A DNA stretch of 64,000 nucleotides from contig NZ_CP104174.1 of NCBI RefSeq assembly GCF_025200925.1, forward strand, positions 6,882,001 to 6,946,000, in the 5' to 3' direction. The translations under genes and the position numbers were made by a program. This stretch comes from Bradyrhizobium sp. CB1015. Its GTDB lineage: Bacteria > Pseudomonadota > Alphaproteobacteria > Rhizobiales > Xanthobacteraceae. How positions within the stretch are numbered: position 1 is the first letter of the stretch; each line of letters begins with the position of its first letter. A model generated the notes under the pieces. The model was not told the DNA's origin. It was given only the letters and a program-made list of their open reading frames with translations, and searched no databases. Shown in pieces: positions 36,530 through 45,298 of this stretch.

Positions 36530-38008
36530 ATGCGCCGTCCAGTCTTTTCGAATTTGCTTCTTGCATCCGGTCTTCTCGCACTCACCCAGTTGATGACGCC
36601 GACGGACGCGGCCGCCGAAGCGCGGCTTGCGCTGGTGATCGGCCAATCGGCCTATCGCACCGTGCCGGAGCTGCCCAACGCCGCCAACGACGCCAAAGGT
36701 ATGACGGAGCTGCTCGGCAGTGCCGGCTTCACCGTCACCACGGCGGCCAATCTGGCGCAGACCGAGATGCGCGCGGCGATCTCGGACTTCGCCGGCAAGG
36801 TCAGTGCCAGCGGCGCCGACACCGTCGCGCTGGTGTTCTATGCCGGCCACGGTCTGCAGATCGACGGCGAGAACTATCTGGTGCCTGTCGATCTCGACCC
36901 CAAGCGCGAGGCCGACATCCCGCTGCAGGGCGTGCGGCTGAACGACCTGCTCAACACGCTCGGCGCGCTCCCGACGCGGGCCCGCATCTTCATGCTCGAT
37001 GCCTGCCGCAACAATCCGTTCCCCGCGCTCAGCGGCGCCGGCCACGGCCTTGCGATCGTCGACACCAAGGCCGGCGCGCCCGGCTCCTTCATCTCCTATT
37101 CGACCTCGCCCGGCGCCGAGGCCGAGGACGGCAACGGCATCGACAGCCCCTACACCACGGCTGCGCTGACCATTGCCAAGCAGCCGAACCTGCCGATCGA
37201 GGAAGTGTTCAAGCGCATCCGCGTCGCCGTGGCGCAATCGACCGACGGGCGGCAGATCCCCTGGGAAAGCTCCTCGCTGACCACCGACTTCAAGTTCTTC
37301 GGCGAGAGCAGCGGCAGCACGCCCGCTCTTCCCGGCGCATCCGCCATGGCGCTCGCCAGCGGCACGCGCAGCGTCGACGACTGGCGCAAGACGTTGCAGG
37401 GCAAGCCGGCCATGGTGGCCTATGAGCTCGTGATCACCGAGGACACGGTGGAGGCGTATCAGGCCTATATCGAGCTGTACGCCCAGGACACCCGCACCCC
37501 GCGCGTTCGTACGGTGCTGGAGCGGCGTCGCCAGATGCTGGCGTGGGAGCGTGCCACCGCCATCAACTCCCGCGCCTCGTTCGAAGCTTATCTGGCGAAC
37601 TGGGACAACAGCGATCTCGCTGCAACCGCCCGCCGGCTGCTGCTGCGCGTGCAGAACCGCAACTACGCCGTGCCCGTGGCCGCCGCCGCGACGCCCGTCG
37701 CGGTCGCGATGGCGCCGACCTGCCCGTGCTCGACGCCCGCGACCCCGGCAACGCCGGTCAACCCCTCGGTCCCGCCCGTGATCAAGAAGCGCGTCGACGA
37801 GACCCCGCCGAAGCGCAAGGTGGTCGAGACGCCGCCCAAGCGACGGCCGTCCGAGCAAGTGGTCTACGAGCGCGCGCCGCCGCCGGATCGCGGCCCGCCG
37901 CCGGAGGCTGTGATGCAAGGCATCGGCATCGGCGTAGGGATCGGCCTCGGCATGGGAATGGGCGGCCGCGGCGGAGACCATAATGGCGGCGGGTACCGCA
38001 GATACTGA
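36530..38008 (+). CDS. exported caspase-like protein (peptidase C14)
   Basis: A 492-residue protein with an N-terminal signal peptide (cleavage after about residue 30, AAAEA-RLALVIG). The caspase-fold p20 domain is at about 32-250, with the His-Cys dyad intact: His107 in YAGHGLQ and Cys159 in LDACRNNPF. Residues 380-492 are low-complexity: Pro-rich with repeated PPKR and a Gly-rich end. A strong ribosome site GGAGGT precedes ATG 36530. Bacterial C14 proteins of this export type are common in rhizobia; the substrate and role are not known. The gene ends at a strong bidirectional hairpin. Confidence 0.9.
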   Translation: MRRPVFSNLLLASGLLALTQLMTPTDAAAEARLALVIGQSAYRTVPELPNAANDAKGMTELLGSAGFTVTTAANLAQTEMRAAISDFAGKVSASGADTVALVFYAGHGLQIDGENYLVPVDLDPKREADIPLQGVRLNDLLNTLGALPTRARIFMLDACRNNPFPALSGAGHGLAIVDTKAGAPGSFISYSTSPGAEAEDGNGIDSPYTTAALTIAKQPNLPIEEVFKRIRVAVAQSTDGRQIPWESSSLTTDFKFFGESSGSTPALPGASAMALASGTRSVDDWRKTLQGKPAMVAYELVITEDTVEAYQAYIELYAQDTRTPRVRTVLERRRQMLAWERATAINSRASFEAYLANWDNSDLAATARRLLLRVQNRNYAVPVAAAATPVAVAMAPTCPCSTPATPATPVNPSVPPVIKKRVDETPPKRKVVETPPKRRPSEQVVYERAPPPDRGPPPEAVMQGIGIGVGIGLGMGMGGRGGDHNGGGYRRY

Positions 38009-38029
38009 GCCGGTCCGGCACCAGCAGCA

Positions 38030-38058
38030 TTCGGCTCGCGCCAATCGCGCGAGCCGAA
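38030..38058. terminator. perfect 12-bp bidirectional terminator hairpin
   Basis: TTCGGCTCGCGC and GCGCGAGCCGAA pair perfectly around CAATC between the convergent caspase-like gene and the 121-residue protein gene. On the plus strand CTTATTG follows. Confidence 0.7.
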
Positions 38059-38059
38059 C

Positions 38060-38425
38060 TTATTGCGACAGCACCGGGTAGTCCCGGAGCACGGCTTCTC
38101 GAATCCAGCCTGCCTGGATCGCGCGCGACAAGATCTGCGCCGTCTTGATGTCCTCGGCCTTCATGCAGAGATCCACGATGCGGCGCACGGCGTCGTCGCG
38201 CATCAGATCGTCGGAGATCTTCATCGCGATCTCCATCGCGGCGCGGGCCGCGCGTTCATAGCGCTCGCGCGTGCTGTTCTGCGCTGAAGCTGCGGCAGCC
38301 TCGGCGATCGCCCGCGCAGCCTGACAGATGTTGCGAATCCGGTCGGCTGCTTCGATATCGCCGATCGGCCCCCCGATTGGCTCGTCCCAGACGTCTGCCG
38401 GCTCTCGCCTCGCGAACCACTTCAT
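38060..38425 (-). CDS. hypothetical helical protein
   Basis: A 121-residue protein that I do not recognise. It has an N-terminal MKWFARREPADVWDEP and a long helical part (ADRIRNICQAARAIAEAAAASAQ, RERYERAARAAMEIAMKISDDLM, AVRRIVDLCMKAEDIKTAQILSRAIQ) that looks like a small helical-repeat protein. A ribosome site (GGTGGGG) precedes ATG 38425. It follows the Spy-like gene by 34 bases on the same strand. Confidence 0.65.
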   Translation of the reverse strand: MKWFARREPADVWDEPIGGPIGDIEAADRIRNICQAARAIAEAAAASAQNSTRERYERAARAAMEIAMKISDDLMRDDAVRRIVDLCMKAEDIKTAQILSRAIQAGWIREAVLRDYPVLSQ

Positions 38426-38459
38426 TGCCCCACCAATGGTCTTCGATTGCTCGTGGCGT

Positions 38460-39764
38460 TCAGGACATGCGGCGCGGGCCGATCGCCTCGAACTGCGCCT
38501 TCTGCTCGTCGTTGAGCGTGGCGTAGAAATCATCGAGCGCCGCCCGCACCGACTTGATCCCCTCCAGCATCACGTCGAGGCGCTTGCGGATCGCGGCCAT
38601 GCGTGCCGGCGGCGTCATCACCTCATTGGGCTCGCAGGCCGCCTTGAGCGATGCGCTGACTTTGGCGCTGGTGTCCTGCAGCACCTGGAGCGCCGCGCGC
38701 TGGGTGTCGTTGGGACGAAGTCTGTCCTCGATCGTGGCACCAGGCCAATCGAACGCGGCAGACGCGCTGCAAGTCTGCACCGACGATCCGCCCGCATTGT
38801 TCGATGCGGTGGCACGACGCTGATCGTCGGCGAGCGCATTGAAGCGCGCCTTCTGCTCGTCGTTGAGCGAACCATAGAATGTCTCGAGCGCGGGCTGGAC
38901 CAGCTCGACGGCCTTCTGCATCGCCTCGACCCGCTGCTGCATGGCGGCGAGCCGGCCGGGCGCCGTCGCTGCGGCCTGCGTCGGACAGGATGTGCGGATC
39001 AGCGCCGCCGCGTCGATCGAGGCGTTGCCGAGCGCATCGAGGGCGGCGCCTTGCGCATCGGTCGGCTGCACCGCGGCTGCGATCTGATCGATCGGCAGGC
39101 CGACGATGGCGCGGCGATCGCTGCCGCAGAGCTGATCGAGCGGTGCGCTGCGCGCCCGCCGCCGTCCATGCGGCTGCTGCGGCAGATAGGCCGACAGGCG
39201 ATCATAACCGTAGGGGCCGAAAATGCCGGCATAGATGTCCGGATAGCCGTAGCCCCAGAAGCCGAGCCCGTCGCCCCAGATCGTGTAATCGTAGAGGTCG
39301 TTATAGGCGAACGGCCAGAACAGCGGCCCGACCCAGCCATAGCCGCCACCCGGATGTTGCCACCATCCGCTGCTTGCGCCGCTCCAGCCGGCGAGTGCCG
39401 CCGCCGCGGCGATCTGCGCGCGGGCCGCGGGATTGCTGACCAGCCGGCCGTTGCGGAATGCGCTGGCGTTCCAGGCGTTGCGGAAGTTCGTCGGCCGTAT
39501 CGCGGCATTGCGGATCTGACCGAAGCTCGGGCCGCCACGTCGGGCACCGGTTGTGAACCGCATCCCGCGATGATGCCCGCCGCCATGCGCGTGCCCGCCG
39601 CCGTGCCCACGGAAATGGCCGCCGCCGTGATGGCCATGCCCGCCTCCATGGCCATGGCCGTGGCCGCCTCCATGGCCACCGCCATGGCCGCCCTTCGCCA
39701 GCGCCGCACCCGCCAGCATGCAGGCAAAGGCCATTGCGGCAATTCCAACGATCGGTCGCACCAT
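38460..39764 (-). CDS. His/Gly-rich protein with two LTxxQ (Spy-like) domains
   Basis: An exported 434-residue protein. After a signal peptide (ALA-KGG, residue 24) comes a His/Gly-rich repeat tract (about 25-70, blocks such as GGHGGGHGHGHGG) that could bind metals. A middle part is aromatic and Gly-rich (GWWQHPGGGYGWVGPLFWPFAYND). Then two copies of an LTxxQ-like domain each close with LNDEQKARF or LNDEQKAQF, the motif of Spy/CpxP chaperones. The start is ATG 39764. The combination suggests a periplasmic metal or stress protein; inferred only. Confidence 0.75.
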   Translation of the reverse strand: MVRPIVGIAAMAFACMLAGAALAKGGHGGGHGGGHGHGHGGGHGHHGGGHFRGHGGGHAHGGGHHRGMRFTTGARRGGPSFGQIRNAAIRPTNFRNAWNASAFRNGRLVSNPAARAQIAAAAALAGWSGASSGWWQHPGGGYGWVGPLFWPFAYNDLYDYTIWGDGLGFWGYGYPDIYAGIFGPYGYDRLSAYLPQQPHGRRRARSAPLDQLCGSDRRAIVGLPIDQIAAAVQPTDAQGAALDALGNASIDAAALIRTSCPTQAAATAPGRLAAMQQRVEAMQKAVELVQPALETFYGSLNDEQKARFNALADDQRRATASNNAGGSSVQTCSASAAFDWPGATIEDRLRPNDTQRAALQVLQDTSAKVSASLKAACEPNEVMTPPARMAAIRKRLDVMLEGIKSVRAALDDFYATLNDEQKAQFEAIGPRRMS

Positions 39765-39864
39765 CGCACTCTCCCCGCGCACAGCCCTGCCATTGCGGCA
39801 TCGGAACTTGGCGGGAATTGGAACCGGCAACATTGCCGAAAGTTCCCGGACCTAGCCCCGGGCC

Positions 39865-41289
39865 TTATGCCTCCGGCACGATCTTGCCTGGATTGAAGAT
39901 GTTGAGCGGATCGAGCGCCTTCTTCAGCGTCCGCATCGCATCGAGCGCCTCGGGGCCGAGCTCCGCCTTGAGATATTTCTGCTTGCCCTGGCCGATGCCG
40001 TGCTCGCCGGTGCAGGTGCCGTCCATCGCCTGCGCGCGTTCGACCAGGCGATGCATGAACTCCTCGCCGCGCGCCATCTCCTCGGCATCGTTGGTGTCGC
40101 ACACCAGCGAGCAGTGGAAATTGCCGTCACCGACATGGCCGACGATCGGCGACAGCAAATTGAGCCGCTTGAGATCCTCCTCGGTCTCGCTAACGCAGTC
40201 GGCGAGCCGCGAGATCGGCACGCAGACGTCGGTCGCGACCACGCCGATGCTGTCGCCGGGCCGCAGCGCCTTCACCGACCAATAGGCATCGTGCCGCGCC
40301 TGCCACAGCTTGGTGCGATCCTCCGGCTTGGTGGTCCAGGAGAAATCGCCGCCGCCGCAGTCCTTTGCGATCTCGCCGAAGGCCTTGGACTGCTCGGCGA
40401 CCTCGATCTCGCTGCCGTGAAATTCCAGCAAAAGCAGCGGCGTCTCCGGCAGCGTCAGCTTGGAATAGGCGTTGCAGGCCTTCACCTGCGCGGCATTGAG
40501 CAGCTCGATACGCGCCACGGGAATGCCGGTCTGGATCGCCAGGATCACAGCCTGACAGGCGCCGTGCACGGTCTCGAACGACACCGCGCCGGCCGCGATC
40601 GTCTCGGGAATGCCGCGCAGGCGAATGGTCAATTCCGAGATGATGCCGAGCGTGCCTTCGGCGCCGACGAACAGATGCGTCAGGTCGTAGCCCGCCGAGG
40701 ATTTCTTGGCGCGCGTTCCCGTGGTGATGATCTCGCCGTCGCCGCGCACCACCTTCAGCGCCAGCACGCTGTCGCGCATGGTGCCGTAGCGCACCGCATT
40801 GGTGCCGGAGGCACGGGTCGAGGCCATACCGCCGAGCGAAGCATCCGCGCCGGGATCGATCGGGAAGAACAGGCCCTGGTCGCGCAGATGCTCGTTCAGC
40901 GCCTTGCGGGTGACGCCGGGCTGGATCACGCAGTCGAGGTCCTCGGCATGCACCGCGAGCACCTTGTTCATGTCGCGCAGGTCGATCGAGATGCCGCCGG
41001 CGGGCGCGTTGACCTGGCCCTCGAGCGAGGTGCCGGTGCCGAAGGGAATGACCGGCACGCGATGCTTGGCGCAGATCCGGACCGCGTCCTGGATGTCGGC
41101 GGTCTCCTGCGCCATCACCACGCCGTCCGGCGGCTGGTTGGGGATCCAGGTGGTGGTATGGCCGTGCTGCTCGCGCACGGCGTGCGAGGTGATGAGGCGG
41201 TTGCCGAAGCGTGCGGCAAGCTGCTCCAGCGCGCTCGCGAGGGCTTTCGGCTCCGGCCGCGGCGGATTATTGGTGATGGTCGTACCCAC
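39865..41289 (-). CDS. FAD-binding D-2-hydroxyacid oxidase/dehydrogenase (D-lactate dehydrogenase-like)
   Basis: A 474-residue flavoprotein of the GlcD/LDHD group, which oxidises D-lactate or other D-2-hydroxyacids. The FAD domain has VPVIPFGTGTSLEGQVNAPAGGISIDL, and VGAEGTLGIISELTIRL; the C-terminal domain has GHVGDGNFHCS (metal-binding His) and GTCTGEHGIGQGKQKYL. Substrate is inferred from the family. It is divergent from the thioesterase gene. Confidence 0.9.
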   Translation of the reverse strand: MGTTITNNPPRPEPKALASALEQLAARFGNRLITSHAVREQHGHTTTWIPNQPPDGVVMAQETADIQDAVRICAKHRVPVIPFGTGTSLEGQVNAPAGGISIDLRDMNKVLAVHAEDLDCVIQPGVTRKALNEHLRDQGLFFPIDPGADASLGGMASTRASGTNAVRYGTMRDSVLALKVVRGDGEIITTGTRAKKSSAGYDLTHLFVGAEGTLGIISELTIRLRGIPETIAAGAVSFETVHGACQAVILAIQTGIPVARIELLNAAQVKACNAYSKLTLPETPLLLLEFHGSEIEVAEQSKAFGEIAKDCGGGDFSWTTKPEDRTKLWQARHDAYWSVKALRPGDSIGVVATDVCVPISRLADCVSETEEDLKRLNLLSPIVGHVGDGNFHCSLVCDTNDAEEMARGEEFMHRLVERAQAMDGTCTGEHGIGQGKQKYLKAELGPEALDAMRTLKKALDPLNIFNPGKIVPEA

Positions 41290-41374
41290 GGAATTCCTCC
41301 CGAAAGAAGAACCGTGGCAAAGGACATAAAACTGGTCAAGTCAAGCGACCGGACGCATAGCCTGGGAAGGACAC

Positions 41375-41881
41375 ATGCCGGAGACCGCCGCCTCAACGCC
41401 CAATGCCGCGCCGTTCCGCGCCTCGATCATGCAGGTCGAGCCGCAATGGATCGACTATAACGGCCATCTCAACATGGCCTATTACAACGTGATGTTCGAC
41501 CGGGCGATCGACGAGTTCTGGCTCGAGCTCGGGATTGGCCCGGTCTACAAGAAGGAGCGCCACGGCTCGACCTTCACCGCCGAATGCCACGTGCGCTATT
41601 TGCGCGAGATCCATCTCGGCGATCCCGTGCAGATCTTGGTCTGGCTGCTGGACGCCGACGACAAGCGGCTGCATACGTTCGAGGAGATGCGGCACGCATC
41701 AGAGGGCTGGCTGTCGGCGACCTCCGAGAACATGTCGCTGCACATGGACATGAAGGCGCGGCGCGTCGCGCCGTTTCCGCCTGACATCCAGCAGCGCATT
41801 GCTGGCGTCGCCAAGTCCCACAGCGCCTTGACGCGACCCGAGGGCATCGGCCGCAGCGTGGCGATGCCCTCGAAGCGTTAG
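41375..41881 (+). CDS. hotdog-fold acyl-CoA thioesterase
   Basis: A 168-residue protein of the 4-hydroxybenzoyl-CoA thioesterase type; the motif VEPQWIDYNGHLNMAYYNVMFDRA (active-site Asp and the helix) and TFTAECHVRYLREIHLGDPVQI are conserved. It hydrolyses an acyl-CoA whose identity is not evident. It is divergent from the FAD-linked dehydrogenase gene. Confidence 0.9.
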   Translation: MPETAASTPNAAPFRASIMQVEPQWIDYNGHLNMAYYNVMFDRAIDEFWLELGIGPVYKKERHGSTFTAECHVRYLREIHLGDPVQILVWLLDADDKRLHTFEEMRHASEGWLSATSENMSLHMDMKARRVAPFPPDIQQRIAGVAKSHSALTRPEGIGRSVAMPSKR

Positions 41882-41904
41882 CAGCTCAGGCAACGCTGCC
41901 AGTT

Positions 41905-41927
41905 CACCTCTCCCCGGCGGGAGAGGT
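41905..41927. repeat. half of a family D repeat
   Basis: ACCTCTCCC and GGGAGAGGT pair around CGGC, a truncated family D element. It lies between the convergent thioesterase and DUF1328 genes and can serve both as a terminator. Confidence 0.7.
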
Positions 41928-41939
41928 AACCTAGGCGCG

Positions 41940-42113
41940 CTATATCCTGTTGCGGCCGCGGGCGAGGCCGACGACGGCCGACACCAGGAACAGAACGACT
42001 GCGATGAAGAAAATGATCTTGGCGATCTCGATCGAAGCGCCGGCGACGCCGCCGAAGCCCAGGATGCCGGCGATCAGTGCGATAACCAGAAACGTCACAA
42101 CCCAGCCTAGCAT
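41940..42113 (-). CDS. DUF1328 small membrane protein (YtjA-like)
   Basis: A 57-residue protein beginning MLGWVVTFLVIALIAGILGF, with two hydrophobic segments and a short charged end GLARGRNRI; this is the DUF1328 pattern. A ribosome site (GAGGG) precedes ATG 42113. Function unknown; members often respond to stress. Confidence 0.88.
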   Translation of the reverse strand: MLGWVVTFLVIALIAGILGFGGVAGASIEIAKIIFFIAVVLFLVSAVVGLARGRNRI

Positions 42114-42349
42114 GGTCAAACCCTCGTCTTGATATTGTCTGCGATCGACGCGGCTGGCCGCGCCACCTGTCCTGACAATCTCGACGCCGGAACGATGGTT
42201 CCGGCCCTGGCGGGAGCGAAATTCGCTGGCTCAGCTGGAACAAATCGGCCTGCCGCGCACGTGGAAAACCCCGCCCGGCGCCCCATATAGGCACCAATCC
42301 CTGTTAAGAAGGCTCCCTTCCACCACCCCGCGGTGCCATCGTGGGGCCG

Positions 42350-44914
42350 ATGATTCGCATGACCGAGCCGAGCAAGATCACAGCCGTACCCGACCACCAG
42401 CCCGCAGCCGGCGGCATCGCCGCGCGTGCGCGCGCCTCGGTGGGCCCGAAATACCTCGCCGGGCTCAATCCGGAGCAGCGCGAGGCGGTGGAGACGCTGG
42501 ACGGCCCGGTCCTGGTGCTGGCCGGCGCCGGCACCGGCAAGACGCGCGTCCTGACCACGCGCATCGCCCATATCCTGAGCCAGGGTCGCGCCCGCCCGGC
42601 CGAGATCCTGTCGGTGACCTTCACCAACAAGGCCGCGCGCGAGATGAAGCACCGGCTCGGCCAGATGCTGGGCCACGCCGTGGAGGGCATGCCGTGGCTC
42701 GGCACCTTCCACTCCATCGGCGGCCGCATCCTGCGCATCCATGCCGAGCTGGCGCAGCTCAAGTCGAACTTCACCGTGCTCGACGTCGACGACCAGGTCC
42801 GGCTGCTCAAGCAGCTGCTCCAGGCCGAGAACATCGACGAGAAACGCTGGCCGGCGCGGATGCTGGCCGGCCTGATCGACGGCTGGAAGAACCGCGGCCT
42901 GAGCCCAGCGCAGGTGCCGTCGGGCGAGGCCGCGATGTTCGCCAACGGCAAGGGCGGCAAGCTCTATGCGAGCTATCAGGAGCGGCTGAAGATCCTGAAC
43001 GCGGCCGATTTCGGCGATCTCCTCTTGGAGAACATCCGCATCTTCCGCGAGCACCCGGATATTCTCAGGCAGTACCAACAGCGCTTCAAGTTCATCCTGG
43101 TCGACGAGTACCAGGATACGAACGTCGCGCAATATCTGTGGCTGCGGCTCTTGTCGCAGGCGCCTTCTTTCACCTCTCCCCGCTTGCGGGGAGAGGTCGC
43201 ATCGCGCAGCGATGCGGGTGAGGGGGACTCTCCGCAGACCGAGCTCGTGGAGACAGCCCCTCACCCCGACCCTCTCCCCGCAAGCGGGGCGAGGGAGAAG
43301 ACCAAAAACATCTGCTGCGTCGGTGACGACGACCAGTCGATCTATGGCTGGCGCGGCGCCGAGGTCGACAACATCCTGCGCTTCGAGCACGATTTCCCGG
43401 GCGCCAAGGTCATTCGCCTCGAGCGCAACTACCGCTCGACGGGTCACATCCTCGCCGCCGCCTCGCATCTGATCGCGCACAATGAAGGCCGGCTCGGCAA
43501 GACGCTGCGCACCGAGGACCAGGACGGCGAGAAGGTCACCGTCACGGGCTCGTGGGATTCGGAAGAGGAAGCCCGCGGCATCGGCGAGGAGATCGAGCAG
43601 CTGCAGCGCCAGGGCGAGAAGCTCAACGAGATCGCCATTCTGGTGCGCGCCTCCTACCAGATGCGCGAGTTCGAAGACCGTTTCGTCACGCTCGGCCTGC
43701 CCTACCGCGTCATCGGCGGCCCGCGCTTCTACGAGCGCGCCGAGATCCGCGACGCGCTGGCCTATTTGCGCGTCATCAATTCGCCGGCCGACGATCTCGC
43801 CTTCGAGCGTATCGTCAATACGCCCAAGCGCGGGCTTGGCGACGCCACCGTGCAGATGCTGCACGACCACGCCCGCAAGCGCCGCATTCCACTGTTCGAG
43901 GCGGCGCGCGCCGTGGTCGAGACCGACGAGCTGAAGCCGAAGGCGCGCGGCTCGCTTCGCGATCTCATCGCGCAGTTCGACCGCTGGCGTGCCCAGCGCG
44001 AGGTCACCGCGCACACCGATCTCGCCCAGATCGTGCTCGACGAGAGCGGCTATACCGAGATGTGGCAGAAGGACCGCTCGGCGGATGCCGCGGGCCGGCT
44101 GGAGAACCTGAAAGAGCTCGTGCGCTCGATGGAGGAGTTCGAGAACCTGCAAGGGTTCCTGGAGCACATCTCGCTGGTGATGGACCGCGAGGGTGGCGCC
44201 GAGGACGACGCGGTGTCGCTGATGACGCTGCATTCGGCCAAGGGCCTCGAATTCGACAACGTCTTCCTGCCGGGCTGGGAGGAAGGCCTGTTCCCGAGCC
44301 AGCGCACCCTGGACGAACAGGGCCGCGCCGGGTTGGAAGAAGAGCGCCGGCTCGGCCATGTCGGCCTGACCCGCGCCCGCCGCCGCGCAAAGATCTATTT
44401 CGCGACCAATCGCCGGATCCATGGCACTTGGTCGACCACGATCCCGTCGCGCTTTCTCGACGAGTTACCGGCGGCCAATGTCGAGATCACGGAATCCAAG
44501 GGCGGCTCTGGATGGGGCGGCAGCGGCGGCTACGGCGCCTCGCGCTTCGACGACATGGAGGCGTTCGGCTCCAGCTATTCGACCCCGGGCTGGCAGCGCG
44601 CGCAGGCGAACCGGAATCGCGGCGGCGGCCGCAACGGCGGCTTCGAGGAAGAGGCCGCAACGTTCTCGTCCTCCGCGTCATCGGGCCCCGATTTCGGCAG
44701 CTTCTCCTCGCGCCGCCGCGGACCCCTGACCATCGAGGGCGAGCTGGTCGCCAAATCCACCGGCACGACGTCCGAATTCTCGCTGGACGACCGGGTCTTC
44801 CACCAGAAGTTCGGCTATGGCCGCGTCACCAAGATCGACGGCAACAAGCTCACCATCGCCTTCGACAAGGCCGGCGAGAAGAAGGTCGTGGACAGCTTCG
44901 TGCAGCGGGCGTGA
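42350..44914 (+). CDS. uvrD: UvrD/PcrA-type DNA helicase
   Basis: An SF1A 3'-5' DNA helicase of repair and replication, 854 residues. Motifs: Ia-type VLAGAGTGKTRVL (Walker A), FTNKAAREMKHRL, ILVDEYQDTN (Walker B), CCVGDDDQSIYGWRGA (motif III), ERNYRST (IV), LMTLHSAKGLEFDNVFLPGWEEGLFPSQR (V) and LTRARR (VI). About 45 residues between motif II and III (SFTSPRLRGE onward) are translated from a palindromic repeat; see separate entry. The C-terminus has the Gly/Arg/Ser-rich region and a Tudor-like end (VFHQKFGYGRVTKIDG) that binds RNA polymerase. The start could also be GTG 42341 or ATG 42359. Confidence 0.93.
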   Translation: MIRMTEPSKITAVPDHQPAAGGIAARARASVGPKYLAGLNPEQREAVETLDGPVLVLAGAGTGKTRVLTTRIAHILSQGRARPAEILSVTFTNKAAREMKHRLGQMLGHAVEGMPWLGTFHSIGGRILRIHAELAQLKSNFTVLDVDDQVRLLKQLLQAENIDEKRWPARMLAGLIDGWKNRGLSPAQVPSGEAAMFANGKGGKLYASYQERLKILNAADFGDLLLENIRIFREHPDILRQYQQRFKFILVDEYQDTNVAQYLWLRLLSQAPSFTSPRLRGEVASRSDAGEGDSPQTELVETAPHPDPLPASGAREKTKNICCVGDDDQSIYGWRGAEVDNILRFEHDFPGAKVIRLERNYRSTGHILAAASHLIAHNEGRLGKTLRTEDQDGEKVTVTGSWDSEEEARGIGEEIEQLQRQGEKLNEIAILVRASYQMREFEDRFVTLGLPYRVIGGPRFYERAEIRDALAYLRVINSPADDLAFERIVNTPKRGLGDATVQMLHDHARKRRIPLFEAARAVVETDELKPKARGSLRDLIAQFDRWRAQREVTAHTDLAQIVLDESGYTEMWQKDRSADAAGRLENLKELVRSMEEFENLQGFLEHISLVMDREGGAEDDAVSLMTLHSAKGLEFDNVFLPGWEEGLFPSQRTLDEQGRAGLEEERRLGHVGLTRARRRAKIYFATNRRIHGTWSTTIPSRFLDELPAANVEITESKGGSGWGGSGGYGASRFDDMEAFGSSYSTPGWQRAQANRNRGGGRNGGFEEEAATFSSSASSGPDFGSFSSRRRGPLTIEGELVAKSTGTTSEFSLDDRVFHQKFGYGRVTKIDGNKLTIAFDKAGEKKVVDSFVQRA
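43171..43298. repeat. family D palindromic repeat, in frame inside uvrD
   Basis: The element has ends CACCTCTCCCCGCTTGCGGG and CTCTCCCCGCAAGCGGGG and an inner repeat CGCATCGCGCAGCGATGCG, like the intergenic copies at 21215 and 54872. It adds about 43-45 codons with no stop and restores the frame. It lies between helicase motifs II and III. Confidence 0.85.
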
Positions 44915-44922
44915 GGCCCGAT

Positions 44923-45210
44923 ATGGCTCACTACATCGCCATCATTGAAGACGCCGACCCGGATGAGGCAGTCGGCGTCTGGTTTCCGGACCTGCCCGGC
45001 TGCATCTCCGGCGGCGACGATGTCGACGAAGCCATCGAGAATGCACCCGAAGCGCTGGCGCTCTATGCGCAGGAGCTGATCGCGGACGGTCGCCAGCTGC
45101 CGCCGCCCCGGACGCTGGACGAACTCAAGGCCGATCCGGAGTTTGCCGATGACCTCAGGAACCACACGGCCGTCCTGATCGACTGGCCGCCCCTCGCCGA
45201 GGCCGACTGA
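44923..45210 (+). CDS. HicB-like antitoxin-family protein
   Basis: A 95-residue protein with the HicB fold: MAHYIAIIEDADPDEAVGVWFPDLPGCISGGDDVDEAIENAPEALALYAQEL is nearly the family consensus, and a short C-terminal segment (LDELKADPEFADDLRNHTAVLIDWPP) follows. HicB proteins normally pair with the HicA toxin, but no hicA-like frame is next to it. The gene starts 8 bases after the uvrD stop and may be expressed with it. Confidence 0.85.
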   Translation: MAHYIAIIEDADPDEAVGVWFPDLPGCISGGDDVDEAIENAPEALALYAQELIADGRQLPPPRTLDELKADPEFADDLRNHTAVLIDWPPLAEAD

Positions 45211-45261
45211 GGACTGTTCGCCGCACTGGCGCAACTCTCGACAGTTCTCGCCCGAACGCCC

Positions 45262-45290
45262 CTTGACCACCGCGAACTTCCCCGTATCAG
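45262..45290 (+). promoter_or_regulatory. probable promoter of the Cys-rich/OmpA operon
   Basis: CTTGAC (45262-45267) and TATCAG (45285-45290) are 17 bases apart. The ATG of the Cys-rich gene lies 8 bases after the -10 element, so the transcript would be leaderless or nearly so. Confidence 0.45.
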
Positions 45291-45298
45291 ATAAACCC

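Noticed and set aside
42116..44422. A long minus-strand frame opposite uvrD
   Set aside because: The helicase motifs fix the plus strand; the antisense translation has no family features.
44923..45210. A complete HicAB toxin-antitoxin system
   Set aside because: Only the HicB-like part is present; no HicA-like frame is seen on either side.
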